Below, one piece after another: positions 1 through 10,603 of a stretch of 64,000 nucleotides of DNA. This DNA is from Rachicladosporium sp. CCFEE 5018 (lineage: Eukaryota; Ascomycota; Dothideomycetes; Cladosporiales; Cladosporiaceae). The notes beneath the pieces are model-generated. The model was not told the origin of the DNA and did not search any database. It saw only the letters and a list, made by a program, of their open reading frames with translations. The translations under genes and the position numbers were made by a program. Where the stretch lies: assembly GCA_002077045.2 (NCBI GenBank), contig KZ111147.1:106700-170699 (forward strand), given 5' to 3'. Position 1 is the stretch's first letter. Every line of letters starts with the position of its first letter.

Positions 1-1637
1 AGCTGGAAACGCCGTTGACTCCTCTAGTCTCCACGCCGATCGGCGAGACGCCAACCCAGAGTAAGAATCCTTTGGATCGCGTACGGCCGGGTACGGGACG
101 TAAGAGGGCAGATAGTATCTTCAGTCAGCGCCGGGTTGAGCTCATCGGTGTAGATCCTGATGCGAAGACTGTCGATGATGCCGGATCAACGAAGGATGTC
201 AAGCTACGAAAGCTCAGCACACGCACTGAAGTGCTAATGCTAGCTTGGCAGTTCTTCAAGCTGCTGCCATGGTGAGTGCAATGACTGCGGCGCGCGAACC
301 TTGTGCCAGGCGGGACATAGCATGCTGACTTCATCAGGTACACCGATCACCTTCCTACATCTGACGCCCAAGTTGCGGCACACTTCTCCCGGAAGCGACC
401 TGTCCTCGGCATATGTCTCAAACGCTACTCATTCACAGCTAACGGCCATGCAACGCGACGAGAGACTTACGTGGACATCCCGCTCGAGATCACTGTGCCG
501 AACTTTGTGGGCGACGACAACATGGAGGATCGAGAAGGGCCCATCGGAGGCAACTTCCGTCTTCTGCTGCAGTCGATCGTCTGCCATCGCGGCAATTCGG
601 TACACTCTGGGCACTACATATGCCTTTCGCGCGGCCAAGCAGCGAACGCGAAAGGACAGCAACCTCGACCTGGCAGTGACAGCAGTGCGGACGATGTTCA
701 GGATCCTTGGATGCGCTTCGATGATCTCGCCAGGGACCGAGTCAGCTATGTGGACATACACGAAGCGCTGAAGCACGAGACGCCATACCTGCTCTTCTAT
801 CAAGTACAGCCCATAGACGATGACGGCGAACCGATCCACGATCTACCGTCGTACGCGGAAGCTACATCACGTTCCCACTCCGACGCCGCGCCACCTCCTG
901 AGAAGCTCCAATTACTCACACAAGCCCACTCCGACACAACATTGGCTCAAACATCTTCAGACCCCAATACAGAAGCCACAGACTTCGCTCCAAAGCCTGC
1001 CTCCACCCGCACAAGCCTCGACATCCCTGGTCGGGAACGTATTCGAACGTCACTGTCGTTTCCTCGCCGCTCGAGTCTTGCCCTTGACGATGGTTTGTTA
1101 GCCGTATCGTCCGACAACAGCGTTCGCACGGACAGCATCGCCACATCTTCCATACCAGTGACGCCCTCCGAGGAGAAGGGCAATGCCTTTCTGAACGCAG
1201 CGAAGAACTTCTCCAACTCACGACGAGGCAGCAGAGTAAGCTGGAAGCAAGACAGTCCTCGATCTCGCCCGGTGTCGACAGGGCCAGCTGGTGAAGGTTC
1301 GGGGAGGTTTAGCTTGAACATGACGAAGCTTACTGCGAGGATGAGCCGCAATGATCTCGCGTCCACGGAAACTGCGACGAAGCCTAGCGAATCGAGTAAG
1401 GCCGAGCCTGGCGCAGCTCCGGCACAGACTGCGCCAACTCAGGGCCAGACAATTACTCAGCCTTCGGATGCCGATGACAGCAATGTGACTCCGGCGCTGA
1501 AGCCACTACCTGCTCCTGCGTCCGGGACAGTGCAGTCCCCGGCGACGCTAAGTAAGGGCAAGAAGGAGAAGGAGAAGAAGCATAAGCATCATCATCATGG
1601 GAAGGATGTAGAGGAAAGGGACTGTTCGGTGATGTAA
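1..1637 (+). CDS. Ubiquitin-specific protease (USP/C19), copy A, 5' end cut by window
   Basis: Deubiquitinating cysteine protease that removes ubiquitin from proteins. Coding exons are <1-271 and 338-1637, split by a 66-nt GTGAGT...CAG intron. Joining them gives the USP signature with LKRYSFTANG just after the splice and the His box GNSVHSGHYICL, followed by WMRFDDL and PYLLFYQ, which carry the usual catalytic His and downstream strands. The Cys box lies upstream of the window and is seen in copy B. A Ser/Thr/Pro-rich tail of about 250 residues ends in a Lys/His-rich stretch and the last four residues CSVM, a CaaX prenylation motif. The copy at 20683-23480 is the inverted counterpart. Family assignment is firm; the orthologous subgroup is not known. 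Confidence 0.88.
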
Positions 1638-2539
1638 AGGGTTTGCGGTCTTGCGTACTGAGCGGTACCGGAGTCAGCGGAGTGTTTGTTCGGCATTGCG
1701 AGAGATACTGAGGATTGGGTGCATTGCATACTAGTCGTCAGACTGGAACATCATCACTGCCATAGTAGAACGCTGGTCACACGTCCATTTCTCGCGTTAC
1801 TGTTTTATAGCCCCGTGTAAGATTTGGAGTGCTGTCCCATGGCTTTCATCGCTGGTAACGCACCAGACGGAACATAACAATTGATTTGGCGTCTCACCAT
1901 CACAAAACGGAGTTCGAGCCCTCTCCGTGGACACTGCGGTTGCTCCTGAGCCTTCGGCTTGTGCTTTGGGTGCATGAGCTACATCACGTAGCTTGTAGAG
2001 ATACACATCATGGCGGTCGAGGTAGTCTGACTTGGCTGGAGAGCGGGTCTTCCGTGGATCTCTCACTGGGACAGTCGTGATTTCGTCGATCTGAGCGGCG
2101 CATATACGGGCACTTGCAGACTTGAAGTGGCGATCGAGACAGCGTTGAACCCAGATTATGCGCCACAGTCTTGTGAATCTGGAGATTGAATCATAGTTTT
2201 GGTCGAGTCGTCCATTCTGTACTCTTATGCACGCCGGAGGCTTCTGTTGTACACAGTATGCCTTACGCTGCCTTCTGACCATTCACAGTGAGTCTTGCCT
2301 GTCCCTCAGGAGCTTACAGCATCTTCGTCAACCACGCCAGTCCGCGCTCGTCCCTCGGGATCTGACAGCATCTACGACACCACTGTATTTGATTAGCTCG
2401 TAAATGCATGCTCGAGCTTGCGTCACTTACTTGTCGTCTGGGTTTCGACCGCTGTCGCTTTCATCTTTCGAGTGCGGTCAATCTGCCCCGGCGTTGCCTT
2501 TCTGGCACGCAAGCACAATACCTCTCACTGTCCTCTCGT
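1638..2539. other. Intergenic, convergent 3' ends
   Basis: Lies between the 3' ends of the ubiquitin protease and the pseudo-caspase-like gene. A 161-codon open frame on the minus strand (1797-2282) is kept open in the second copy. The differences between the copies that I counted in it are all amino-acid changing, which argues against selection on a protein. A short imperfect direct repeat sits at 2301-2379. I see no other gene. Confidence 0.6.
2301..2379. repeat. Imperfect 30-bp direct repeat, two units
   Basis: Units at 2301-2330 and 2350-2379 share GTCCCTC, a GGA core and CAGCATCT in the same spacing. The pair is also present in the inverted copy near 19940-20020. Function unknown; it may be a remnant of a local duplication. 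Confidence 0.6.
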
Positions 2540-4122
2540 TCAGTACCCGTCGCTGTCAATGTTGATCGTCTGTCGATGCATCGACACGAACTGCACATCA
2601 TCATCATCATCGTTCTTCTCGCTCTCGCTCACAAACAGCAGCTCGTCGCCACGCAGCGGTGGTGGACCGACGTTGAAGCTCAGGACCTCAATATCAGACT
2701 CCATCTTCATATCATCATCGTCGCTCAGCAGGATTGACGGCTCGCGCTTGAAGTACTGGTAAGGCTCTTCCTCTTCCTTGGGCGTGATCAGAGCCTCATC
2801 GTCAGTCTCGGGCGGGACTGACGAGTCGCGTAGATTCAGCAGAGAGAAGTTGTTGATTGTCGGAGCAGACAACTCAATGGTCTTGTTGCGGCCCCCACGC
2901 TTACGGCCAGTGGCCTTTGAAGTGGTAGCCTTCGAAGCCCTCACCCCCCCTTTCTTCGCCGGCTTTGCCGTCTTCGTCGTCTTCGCTACTTTCGTCGTCT
3001 TTGTTGACTTTGTTGCTCTGGCCTTCTTGGGAGTCGGCTGTGGGTGAGCCTTGCGGCCTCTCTGGCGCTTGTGTGGAAGTGTAAGTGGTTGAGTCTCGCC
3101 ATCGCTGTCATCATCGCCGCCCTCATTGCCACTATCGTGATCGTCACCGTCGTCATCGGTCGGCGCATCTCCAGTCACAGGGCACCAGTTTCCCTGTATC
3201 TCACAGCCGTGAATGCGGATCTTACCGAGAAGGGCCACGTCGTCTGGCTCAACGCAAAAGCGTACGATACTCTCTGTGCTGTTCGATTTGGTCTTGGCGG
3301 TCCACTGGCGTTGAGGATTGTTCCAGATAGATTTGTCCCTCGCAAGGATCTGTGGGATAGACTTGCGGTGCTTCATCCTCCATGATCCGGCAGTAAGCAA
3401 TGGCAGAGTCCTGTGAATCGCCTCGGTAAGGTGGTATTGGTATGGATTGCCGGCGGCGTTCAGCAATGGCCCAGAGGTATGCATGATTTCAAACGAAGAG
3501 TGTGGGCAGTCGAGCCTTCTGCCGAACCGAGTCGGCATCGGGCCGTCAAGGATGATGAGGACGTTCTTCTCCTGGTCTATGATAGTTTCAAAGAGGGCGA
3601 ATGCGTCGATCCTGCCGGGCGCAGAGGCGTTCATCCTAGTTGCCGAAGTCAGCCAAGACTAGATCTGGGGCATTGCTCATGGGAAAATTACCACTCGTAC
3701 TGATCACCATTACCGCGAGCGCTGGCGTGCAGATATATGACCGTGAGATCCTTCTCGTCCCTTCCCTCCAGCTCGCTAACGAAGAAAGCCTGCAGCTGCG
3801 CGTTGCTCGTGAATCTCGCAGTCGAGTTTGGCCCAGTGCCAAACGTGATAGACTCGATGTTGTCGGTGTCGATGACTTCTTCAAAAACAAACCTCATGTT
3901 ATCGCACTTGGTGCGGTGATCCCTTTGCGCGTTATTGAGGTCGCGGTCATCCTCTGGAGGAATGTCGTTGAGGATGTAGGCATAGGTGTAATCATAGGGA
4001 CGGCTGAACTGAGCCGGCGTGTCTCTCAGGTTCTTAAGCGGGCGGACGATTCGCCATCTCGGACCAACGAAGCCTGGTCGAGTCGTGGGAACTGAGGTGG
4101 AGATGCGCTCCATCGCTACCAT
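2540..4122 (-). CDS. Caspase-like-fold nuclear protein lacking catalytic residues, copy A
   Basis: Two exons, 3692-4122 and 2540-3635, separated by a 56-nt intron, encode 508 residues. Residues about 50-230 have the order seen in fungal C14 caspase-like domains: an extended acidic linker, a hydrophobic strand (VIYLHASARG) where the HG dyad strand normally lies, then VLIILDGPMP where LDCC is normal, then an EIMHTSG stretch and a final helix. No catalytic Cys is present at the LDGP position. The C-terminal half is acidic, then Lys/Arg-rich with AT-hook-like GRKRGGRNK, then has FKRE and short hydrophobic-acidic motifs. The start is the ATG conserved with the second copy; the upstream in-frame extension is not conserved. 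The caspase relation is inferred from pattern only. Confidence 0.6.
2597..2611 (-). repeat. GAT trinucleotide repeat, 5 units (poly-Asp)
   Basis: Five GAT codons on the coding (minus) strand near the C-terminus of the pseudo-caspase-like protein. The homologous copy has nine units at 19696-19722, so the tract length varies between copies. Confidence 0.9.
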
Positions 4123-4703
4123 GCTGGTGTTTCGTTGTCTGTGCTGGGTGTGGGGTTGGGAGGGGTTGGGGTGGAGTAAGCACGATCGTAGATGGTGTTT
4201 TGTTGTGGTAGAGTATGTGTTGTGGTAAGAGAGCGGTAGTAAGAATGAAGAGCTACTTATGCCTTTGACGTCGTAGATCATATAGCATGTGATCAAGGCG
4301 AGTGAGGTCAACGCCCAAGTGAGAAGACCAGATGAAGCCACTGCCGTAGCATGTGTTGCTTGAAGTGATACTCGATCGTAGTAATCTACACGTCTGGCAG
4401 TGAGTCAATGACCATGACTGAGTTGTGATGCATAGCATGGTCTCCAGTGAGTGACGGGAAGACCTGCCAGCTGCGCTTGGTCTATCAACGGCACTGCATT
4501 GCGCTGGGAGATCCGTTCCGGCAGTCCTGCAACACATGGGATGACATCGAGCCGGTGACGCGATAGGTGTACTGGCATTGAGGATTATGCAATTCCTGAG
4601 AGACCGTACGCTAGCGCGTTGAAATGCCGAAGCCATTCGACGGCTACGGCCTTGTCGAACCGAGTGCAGAATTCTTGTGGCAGTAAAGGCACATACCAGC
4701 CTT
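4123..4703. other. Intergenic / promoter region
   Basis: Upstream region of the pseudo-caspase-like gene and downstream of the fungal N-domain gene, both on the minus strand. The corresponding region of the other copy (17591-18169) has indels that break any long reading frame, so no gene is called. Confidence 0.6.
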
Positions 4704-6972
4704 TCAGATATCTGGCAAAGGCAACATCCTCTCCTGCAACCTCTTCATCATAGCCATGAACTTGATCCGCTCGTCCAGATCCCGGAACTCGATCCTCACA
4801 CCAGTAATCCGCTTCTCGGCGCCCTTCTTCTTCCCCTGCATATCACTAGGCCGTCTAGCGATATCCCCATTCGAAGTAGGCGCGCGCGCAAGTCCACCGC
4901 CCGGTTTTGGATAAGGAATGTCAATGCCCTTGAGCTTGACATGCTTGACGTCATCCTCCTTGAGTCGCACAGGCTGGCGGGACGAGTTCATCCACCATCT
5001 CGCCCAACCGTCGCTGAAGTTCGAGGCATAGTGTACCAGAGCCATGATACCACCGGTGCCGCCTGCGATGTTGCTGCCGTCTTCCTCCCAGATGCGGAGA
5101 ACGTCGATGTTGACCATCTGCTCTTCAAGTGTAAATGTGCCCTTGAAGCCATCGTGTATGACAGTCGTCTTGAGTGTCGCGAAGGATCCAAGCAGCCTTC
5201 GCTCGAAAATCGCGGACTGGAATGTAGCAGCTGCTTCGTCGGACTCCAGAACGTAGTTTACCCAATTCGTATGCGGCCTCCTTCTCGATCGGGTCTTCCC
5301 ACTGCGTGCCGTGGAATCTCAGCGTGACATCTTTCCCAGCGGTGTGTGACGGTAACATGACTTTGTCGGTGTCGAAGTAGCTACAGAGTGGGATGGTCTC
5401 GACGCCGTCAGGTAATTTCTGCTGACAACGCACTTCGCCGTCGTCCGAAATCACCCATACGCTAGTCGCTGTCTGAGTGCCACCATGAGGGAGTCGCTCT
5501 CGCTTACAGATCACGCAGATGCGGCCCTCAGTCGTGGCTGGCACCATCTTGGTATCGAACCTTGGATCAACGGCAGCAGGGTCGTGTTCAGCGTATTCGA
5601 CGACTTTGTAACGTGTGTCGCAGAGGATCGCCGCGTTACGGAAAAGTGACTTCTCGAAAGTTGGTACGCCAGGTGCTGAGTTGCGGTTCTGCCCGTTTGT
5701 TGGTCCCTTGGAAGGGCGTTTGCTGGCATTGGTCGAAGAGCGGGCGCGAGCAGGTAGCATAATAGAACTTGGCGTGGCTGGTCGTCGTTCGGGCGAAGCA
5801 TTTGGTCTCATAGCTGGTGACGGAAGTATTGAATCACCCCTGGGCTGTGCAGCGCGATTGACAGAGCGTGGCGAGATGGGCGAGTCTTCCACTGCAGGCA
5901 GCCGTTCATCGCTGCTATCAGCGCGCGTGTCTTCGGAGCTCGACATGGCTAGGAGAAATGGCAGCGTTGAGGACTCGCGGCGCGCAATGTTGGAAGTCCG
6001 GCGCGAGTTCGGAGGCATGTCTGGTGTGCTCAGCCAGGTGCTTGGACCGGCGACTACTGTACTTTCCTGTGGAGCTGCTGCTGCTCCGCCAACACTAGAT
6101 CTGTTCGATGGTGGCGATCCGCTTTCAAATGTCCAGTCTTTGGGCTTGCCGGGCTGGTCGAGGCTGTAGTAGGCAGAGTCCTCGCGCATTCGGCGCCGGT
6201 CTTGAGCGCTTGAGACAGCGGTTGTCCCATTACTCGATAGCCTCGGTGGTGGGATTGCAAGACGCGTGGGCGCAGCTTCGATCTCGCGCGGCTTGCCACG
6301 TTGCGACTCCAAGGTTGAGATGGTCGAACTCGATGCGGCGCTGTTCCTGCCCTGACGTTCCCGCGCGACCAGGCTTGGCGTACTGTTGGCGAATGCCATG
6401 ATCAGTGCATGCAGCTCGTCTACCTTCCTGCCAATGCCAGATTCCCCGTTCACGGTATCGTGTATCGAGTCGACCTTCTCTGCCATTGGTACTGCAATCC
6501 TCTCCAGCCGTGACAGACTGCGTGATTGCAACGCCTGCATAGTCAAGTTGATGGTATTGGTGTGCATCTGTAGCATGTCTCGCAGCTCCGTGATTGAGCC
6601 TTTGCTCTGCGTCCATTGCACCGTCTTGTAGTTCGCGATAACCACCTCACTCCATGTCCGTGTGCCAGTCTTCTTCTCCACTGCGCTGTACCTTTCGACG
6701 AAGCTCTCCAGGTCGCTCAGCGTAGTGTGTGCACTGTCCAAGATGGTAGCTACAGCCTCTTGTGTCTCTTGATCGGCAGCTGCTAGTATGCTGCCGTCCG
6801 CATGTAAGGTCTCAGCTACCAGCTTCAAGGCTTGGCTGAGGCCATCGGACTCTCGCTCCACCTCAGCAAACTCTCTTGGAGCAGATCCCCGGCCCTTTGT
6901 GAAAGCTCTCCCTATCTTCCATGCTGTCTGTGATAGCATAAGGATGTCGCCGACGCTAGGTGAAAGCGCCAT
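4704..6972 (-). pseudogene. Fungal N-terminal-domain signalling protein, copy A, frameshifted
   Basis: Copy of the intact 755-codon gene at 15323-17590. The first 554 or so codons match closely, beginning with the fungal N-domain pattern MALSPSVGDILMLSQTAWK found at the start of many ascomycete STAND and signalling proteins. Near 5274 the plus strand reads ATGCGGCCTCC where the other copy has ATGCGCCTCC. The extra base shifts the frame and ends the protein after 615 residues; the original frame resumes in the last 137 residues, ending at 4704. The break may be a real null allele or a sequencing error. The other copy also has a TATAAAA upstream that is altered here. Confidence 0.85.
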
Positions 6973-8015
6973 GACTCTGGGTGTGCCGCCGTACGGTGGG
7001 GTGGAAGACTGCGAATTGTTGTCTACTCGCAGATTCTACAAGTGACTCTGCAGGCTTAAAGATGCCGTGAAATAAGAGATCATGGTAAATTGCATGAGTG
7101 GCAGATTAGGAGACAATGGAAATACAATACCGCCGATAGGAGACGCACATGCTGCGCCAGGCCTCAGGCCATACATTCTGCTACCCCAGAAGGCGTTCTT
7201 TCACGATTGCGGCTTTCGCCAAGAGGGGCTCAGTAGTATCTCACATTCACCGGCCTCAGGTCCCAAAATGGCCGTCGCGTCGTGGGGTGTTCCACGTACT
7301 GGGATGGGTCCGTTGTAAGCGAGAGGACCTGCATGTCGACGGGTACCACATGGCGATTGTCGCGTTGCGAATGGTCGGAGTGGAAGGAATTGGAGAACGA
7401 AGTTCAGAAGTCAGCCCCAGAAGACAGCCAGCACGTGCGCCAAGGGAGAACGCCAATTCGCTGAAGACACGCGAAGTCTTTTGTAAACATGTGCTTGCTC
7501 TCACTCGATTTGTTTCGTGACGAGTCCGCCAGCCAGGCTTGACGAGATCGATGATTGCTCTGCACACCTAACAAACATATATCAAGATACCCAGATGTTG
7601 AGACTAGCATGCACGTTGCCGTAGCTTTCGGCAGCCATGTGGCAGCCATGCCAATAACGAAAAGGCAATATGTTGTGCATGACTCGAACTTGCCATGACA
7701 TTGGTTCCCCAGCGGCCCACACATCATTGAACCTGTTATATAATCAAGGGCGGCGAAGAGTTGCCGCCAGGGCCGCTGCGTAGTCGGAGTTGTCTCAGCA
7801 TCGTTGCGATCGAGCAAAGAGCACAACACAGGACATATCAGAGGCGACGACTCAACAGACGACGCTCACAATGCATGTTCCTGCGAATACTTGATTGGGA
7901 GTAATGTGTCCAGAGTCCGCACCCGATGAGGTGAAGTCGACACAAGGTTGACACTCGACAGACGACAGGAAGGAAAGGCGCGATCAGTAGACCTGTCAGC
8001 GAGTTCAACAACTGA
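6973..8015. other. Intergenic region between N-domain gene and secreted-protein gene
   Basis: About 1 kb holding the promoter of the minus-strand N-domain gene and the 3' flank of the secreted-protein gene. Open frames here are not kept in the second copy (14227-15322), which carries several indels and many differences. I see no supportable gene. Confidence 0.6.
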
Positions 8016-8859
8016 TCAATCTGCTACACAAAGAATCGCACGTTCAACACTGGGTCCCTGTAGGAGACCAACCTCGGACTCGCGCATCGCCGCGATTCCT
8101 CCTGGCGCCGGAAATGTCCCATCGACGACATCGTACTGGAATGCGTCAGCAACAGTTCTCCCATCGCGCGCGATCAATGCTTCAAAGACATACCGACATG
8201 CAATTCCCATTGAAGCCAACATTGTACGCCACACCAACACAGTACGACTTTTCAAACATACCGCAGTAGCCGGTACACCCTCCGAAACTCCCAGTGTACG
8301 TTCGTTGAGTCAGCTCGCGGTCCGTCAATTCCCTTTCTTCGAGTCCTTCGGCACTGCGTCCACCGAGCCCAGCGGCAGCCGGCATGACTTCGTCCAAGTC
8401 TCGCTCGGTATCGACGCGCTTGTGCTTGCCACTTGTCGTGATGACGATGCCGCTGAGACGAGTGTCGCAGAGGACGCCCCAGGTGACACCCATATCGTCT
8501 TGACACGTCTTGCGATCTAGCGCTGGACACATGGTGTCTGAGCAGGGTGGGATGGGAGCTGGCGTGGCGAATGACGGAGCTTGCCAGGCTGTCGAAGCTG
8601 TAGTATATCTGAAGACGACTTAGATATCTCGCGGATGTGTACGACTGATAGAACTCTCACGTGAATGTATAGCTATACGACACGTCCTTGAGACTACCAG
8701 CGGCGGCTGCAACTGGTGTCGAGAAGGCATATTGAGGTGGAAGTGTCGTGGCTGATGATCATAGTCAGTGTGATGCAATACTGCCAGGAGAAAGTTGGAC
8801 TTACACTGCGCATGTGCGCTCGCTGCCAGCCCAAGGGCGACGGCGATGTTGACAAACAT
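8016..8859 (-). CDS. Secreted Cys-rich protein, PAN/apple-like, copy A
   Basis: Four exons (8805-8859, 8661-8751, 8194-8608, 8016-8135) joined through GT-AG introns of 53, 52 and 58 nt give 226 residues. Residues 1-18 (MFVNIAVALGLAASAHAQ) form a clear signal peptide with an AHAQ cleavage site. A Thr/Ala/Pro-rich linker follows, then a Cys-rich region with CSDTMCPALDRKTC, a central spacer and FGGCTGYCGMF...YCVGVAYN...NCMSY. That spacing resembles PAN/apple domains that bind carbohydrate or protein, but the family call is tentative. Likely secreted or wall-bound. The second copy (13779-14226) has a stop 19 codons earlier. Each junction keeps frame and gives a whole number of codons. Confidence 0.72.
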
Positions 8860-8999
8860 TTCACTGACTTTCGATGTGGCACTCTGCTAAAGCGGTGCTC
8901 GTCTACGATGTAGGCCTAGCGATCACTTGCGTTCGCATGGGTAAGTCGCGACGCGCCAAGTGTTGTGCCCGTCCTCTGGAATGCAGGCATGACCTCAAC

Positions 9000-9926
9000 T
9001 CACGCATGAAACTCGCGGAACGGCGGTCCCTTGACCTTCCCCTTCGAGTCAAACCTCACGCCCTCTTCATGCAAAATCGCGTGCTTCTTACTCGCATGCT
9101 TGCCGTCTTCGCCCCAGCTGCCCCCAAAGCCACCCAAGGATCCGTCAGCAGCCAAGATGCGATGGCAAGGTACATCAGGTGCGAACGGGTTGTTGCGCAT
9201 AGCATTGCCGATCGCGCGTGCGCACGTCTTGTGTGAAGTAGCTGTAATGTAGTCCGACATGGCCTGGTAGGTGCTGTAGCGACCTGGTGGGACTTGGCAG
9301 AGCATTGTGAGGGTTTGCTTGCGGAAGGGTGTGAGGGTTGTGGATGAGGCGATCCGACGGAGCTGGACGTTCATGTCAGGTAGAGCTTTGCCAGCAGTAT
9401 TCGACAAATCCGACACTGCTTTTGACTTGGGCTTGACATCATCGTCTGTTGTAGGCGATGTGCACTTCTTCGTCCTCTCTGGCGAAGGCATGAAGTACTT
9501 CGAGATCATCTCGTCTGCCTTGCGCTTCTTCGTCTTCGGCTCCGGCTTGACGTCCGGCTTGCGCTCTGGTGCTGCTTTGCGCTTCGTGCCGATCTTCGAC
9601 GTCTTCCCTCTTAGCTCCAGACTTCGCTCATCCAGGTCGACAAGATTCGCCTCTCCGTTCGCCACTTTCTCAGCGAGTGCGATCGCGTTAGTAAGCTGCT
9701 CTTCGGACATGTTCTTCACAGCAGGCGGCTTTACAACTTCCGTCCAAGGCTTCTCGTTCCCGACAGCATTGTCAAGCACGATCCGCGCAAAGCAATGGTC
9801 TAGGAAGACGGGCCATTTGGGCTGCGCCGGATCGCGGGCCTTGGCCATAGTCGGTAGCTTCGTGCGGTACAGGTCATTCCACTGCATTCGTAGTGACTCC
9901 ATCGCTGCGAGGATGCTGTTGCGCAT
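9000..9926 (-). CDS. Methylated-DNA-protein-cysteine methyltransferase (MGMT) with fungal N-terminal domain
   Basis: Suicide repair enzyme that moves an alkyl group from O6-alkylguanine to its own cysteine. The C-terminal 100 residues contain the DNA-binding wing and the active-site motif VPCHRIL followed by DGSLGGFGG, with the acceptor Cys intact; a helix with YQAMSDYI and RAIGNAMRNNP precedes it. The N-terminal half has a WNDLYRTKLP...DHCFARI domain seen in other ascomycete versions, then a Lys-rich linker with KRKADEMISKYF, which resembles a degenerate PCNA-binding box. The chosen ATG at 9926 gives 308 residues; an alternative at 9902 would remove 8. Single copy in this window. Confidence 0.88.
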   Translation of the reverse strand: MRNSILAAMESLRMQWNDLYRTKLPTMAKARDPAQPKWPVFLDHCFARIVLDNAVGNEKPWTEVVKPPAVKNMSEEQLTNAIALAEKVANGEANLVDLDERSLELRGKTSKIGTKRKAAPERKPDVKPEPKTKKRKADEMISKYFMPSPERTKKCTSPTTDDDVKPKSKAVSDLSNTAGKALPDMNVQLRRIASSTTLTPFRKQTLTMLCQVPPGRYSTYQAMSDYITATSHKTCARAIGNAMRNNPFAPDVPCHRILAADGSLGGFGGSWGEDGKHASKKHAILHEEGVRFDSKGKVKGPPFREFHA

Positions 9927-10603
9927 GTATGAACGCACTTTAGCAGTATATTGCCACGATCTACCGACTATATACTACGCGTCGCGATTCAAGGTAACTT
10001 TCATGACTCATGCCGCGCCGCTGACGTTCTTGCTTCGCAATTCTAGTTTGACAGCAACGGTTGGCAGTTCCTTTTGCCTATGGACGTCCGTAAGTAACGT
10101 GACTCGCGTCCATCACTCGCTCGAGTGCACTGCGACGAGAGTTGCTAAGATTGACGCCTCCAGCGACCTTCCGAGGGGTTTTCTCGGCTGTCGATAGCAC
10201 TAGTGTCGTGTTGTACAAGACTTGGCTCGGCTCGTTCCTTCGCCGCGAAGCTAAAGATGGTATGAAACATGGCGTCTGTACAGCTTGGAAGTGGTGAAAC
10301 ATGCATTCACTACATCTCATCACGTTCCACACATTTGGTCATGTTTCATGCTGTGTCACGTCGACACATCATCACACCTGTCGCGCAGCCAAACAACATC
10401 ATGTTGTGGCCTGGACCGCGTGGGCTGGGGCGCTGCTGTCTCGTCAGCGTCGCGGGGCTGTGCTGCTACTGCAGAGGCAAGCCTCGCCCGAGAACATGCG
10501 ACCGCAGGTGTCAGAGGCTGTGGTAGAGTCAAGGTATCCTTTCCTTCTGTTGTTGACTCTCATTCACGCGCTTCAGCATTGTAAGGAATAGGTACACGGC
10601 AAT
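9927..10603. other. Divergent intergenic region
   Basis: Holds the 5' flanks of the MGMT gene (minus) and of the MARVEL/X8 chimera (plus). Short overlapping frames at 10269-10591 are mutually exclusive and show no recognisable protein. I see no gene. Confidence 0.6.

Larger units (their letters stand above)
1..8520. repeat. Large inverted duplication, arm 1 (pairs with 13779-22319)
   Basis: Base 1 corresponds to base 22319 and base 8520 to base 13779 on the opposite strand, with gene order and intron positions preserved. Homology on the other arm stops exactly at the assembly gap, so its true end is unknown. Coding parts are very similar; some intergenic parts (for example 7000-7800) differ more. 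It may be an allele, a homeolog or a real segmental duplication. Confidence 0.95.

Noticed and set aside
1797..2282. 161-codon open frame kept in both inverted copies (other copy 20037-20522)
   Set aside because: The frame is preserved, but the differences I counted all change amino acids, the reverse of selection on a protein. No domain or signal peptide. Recent duplication alone explains the shared frame.
9307..10197. 296-codon plus-strand frame
   Set aside because: Antisense shadow of the MGMT gene, whose PCHR motif and family match are clear.
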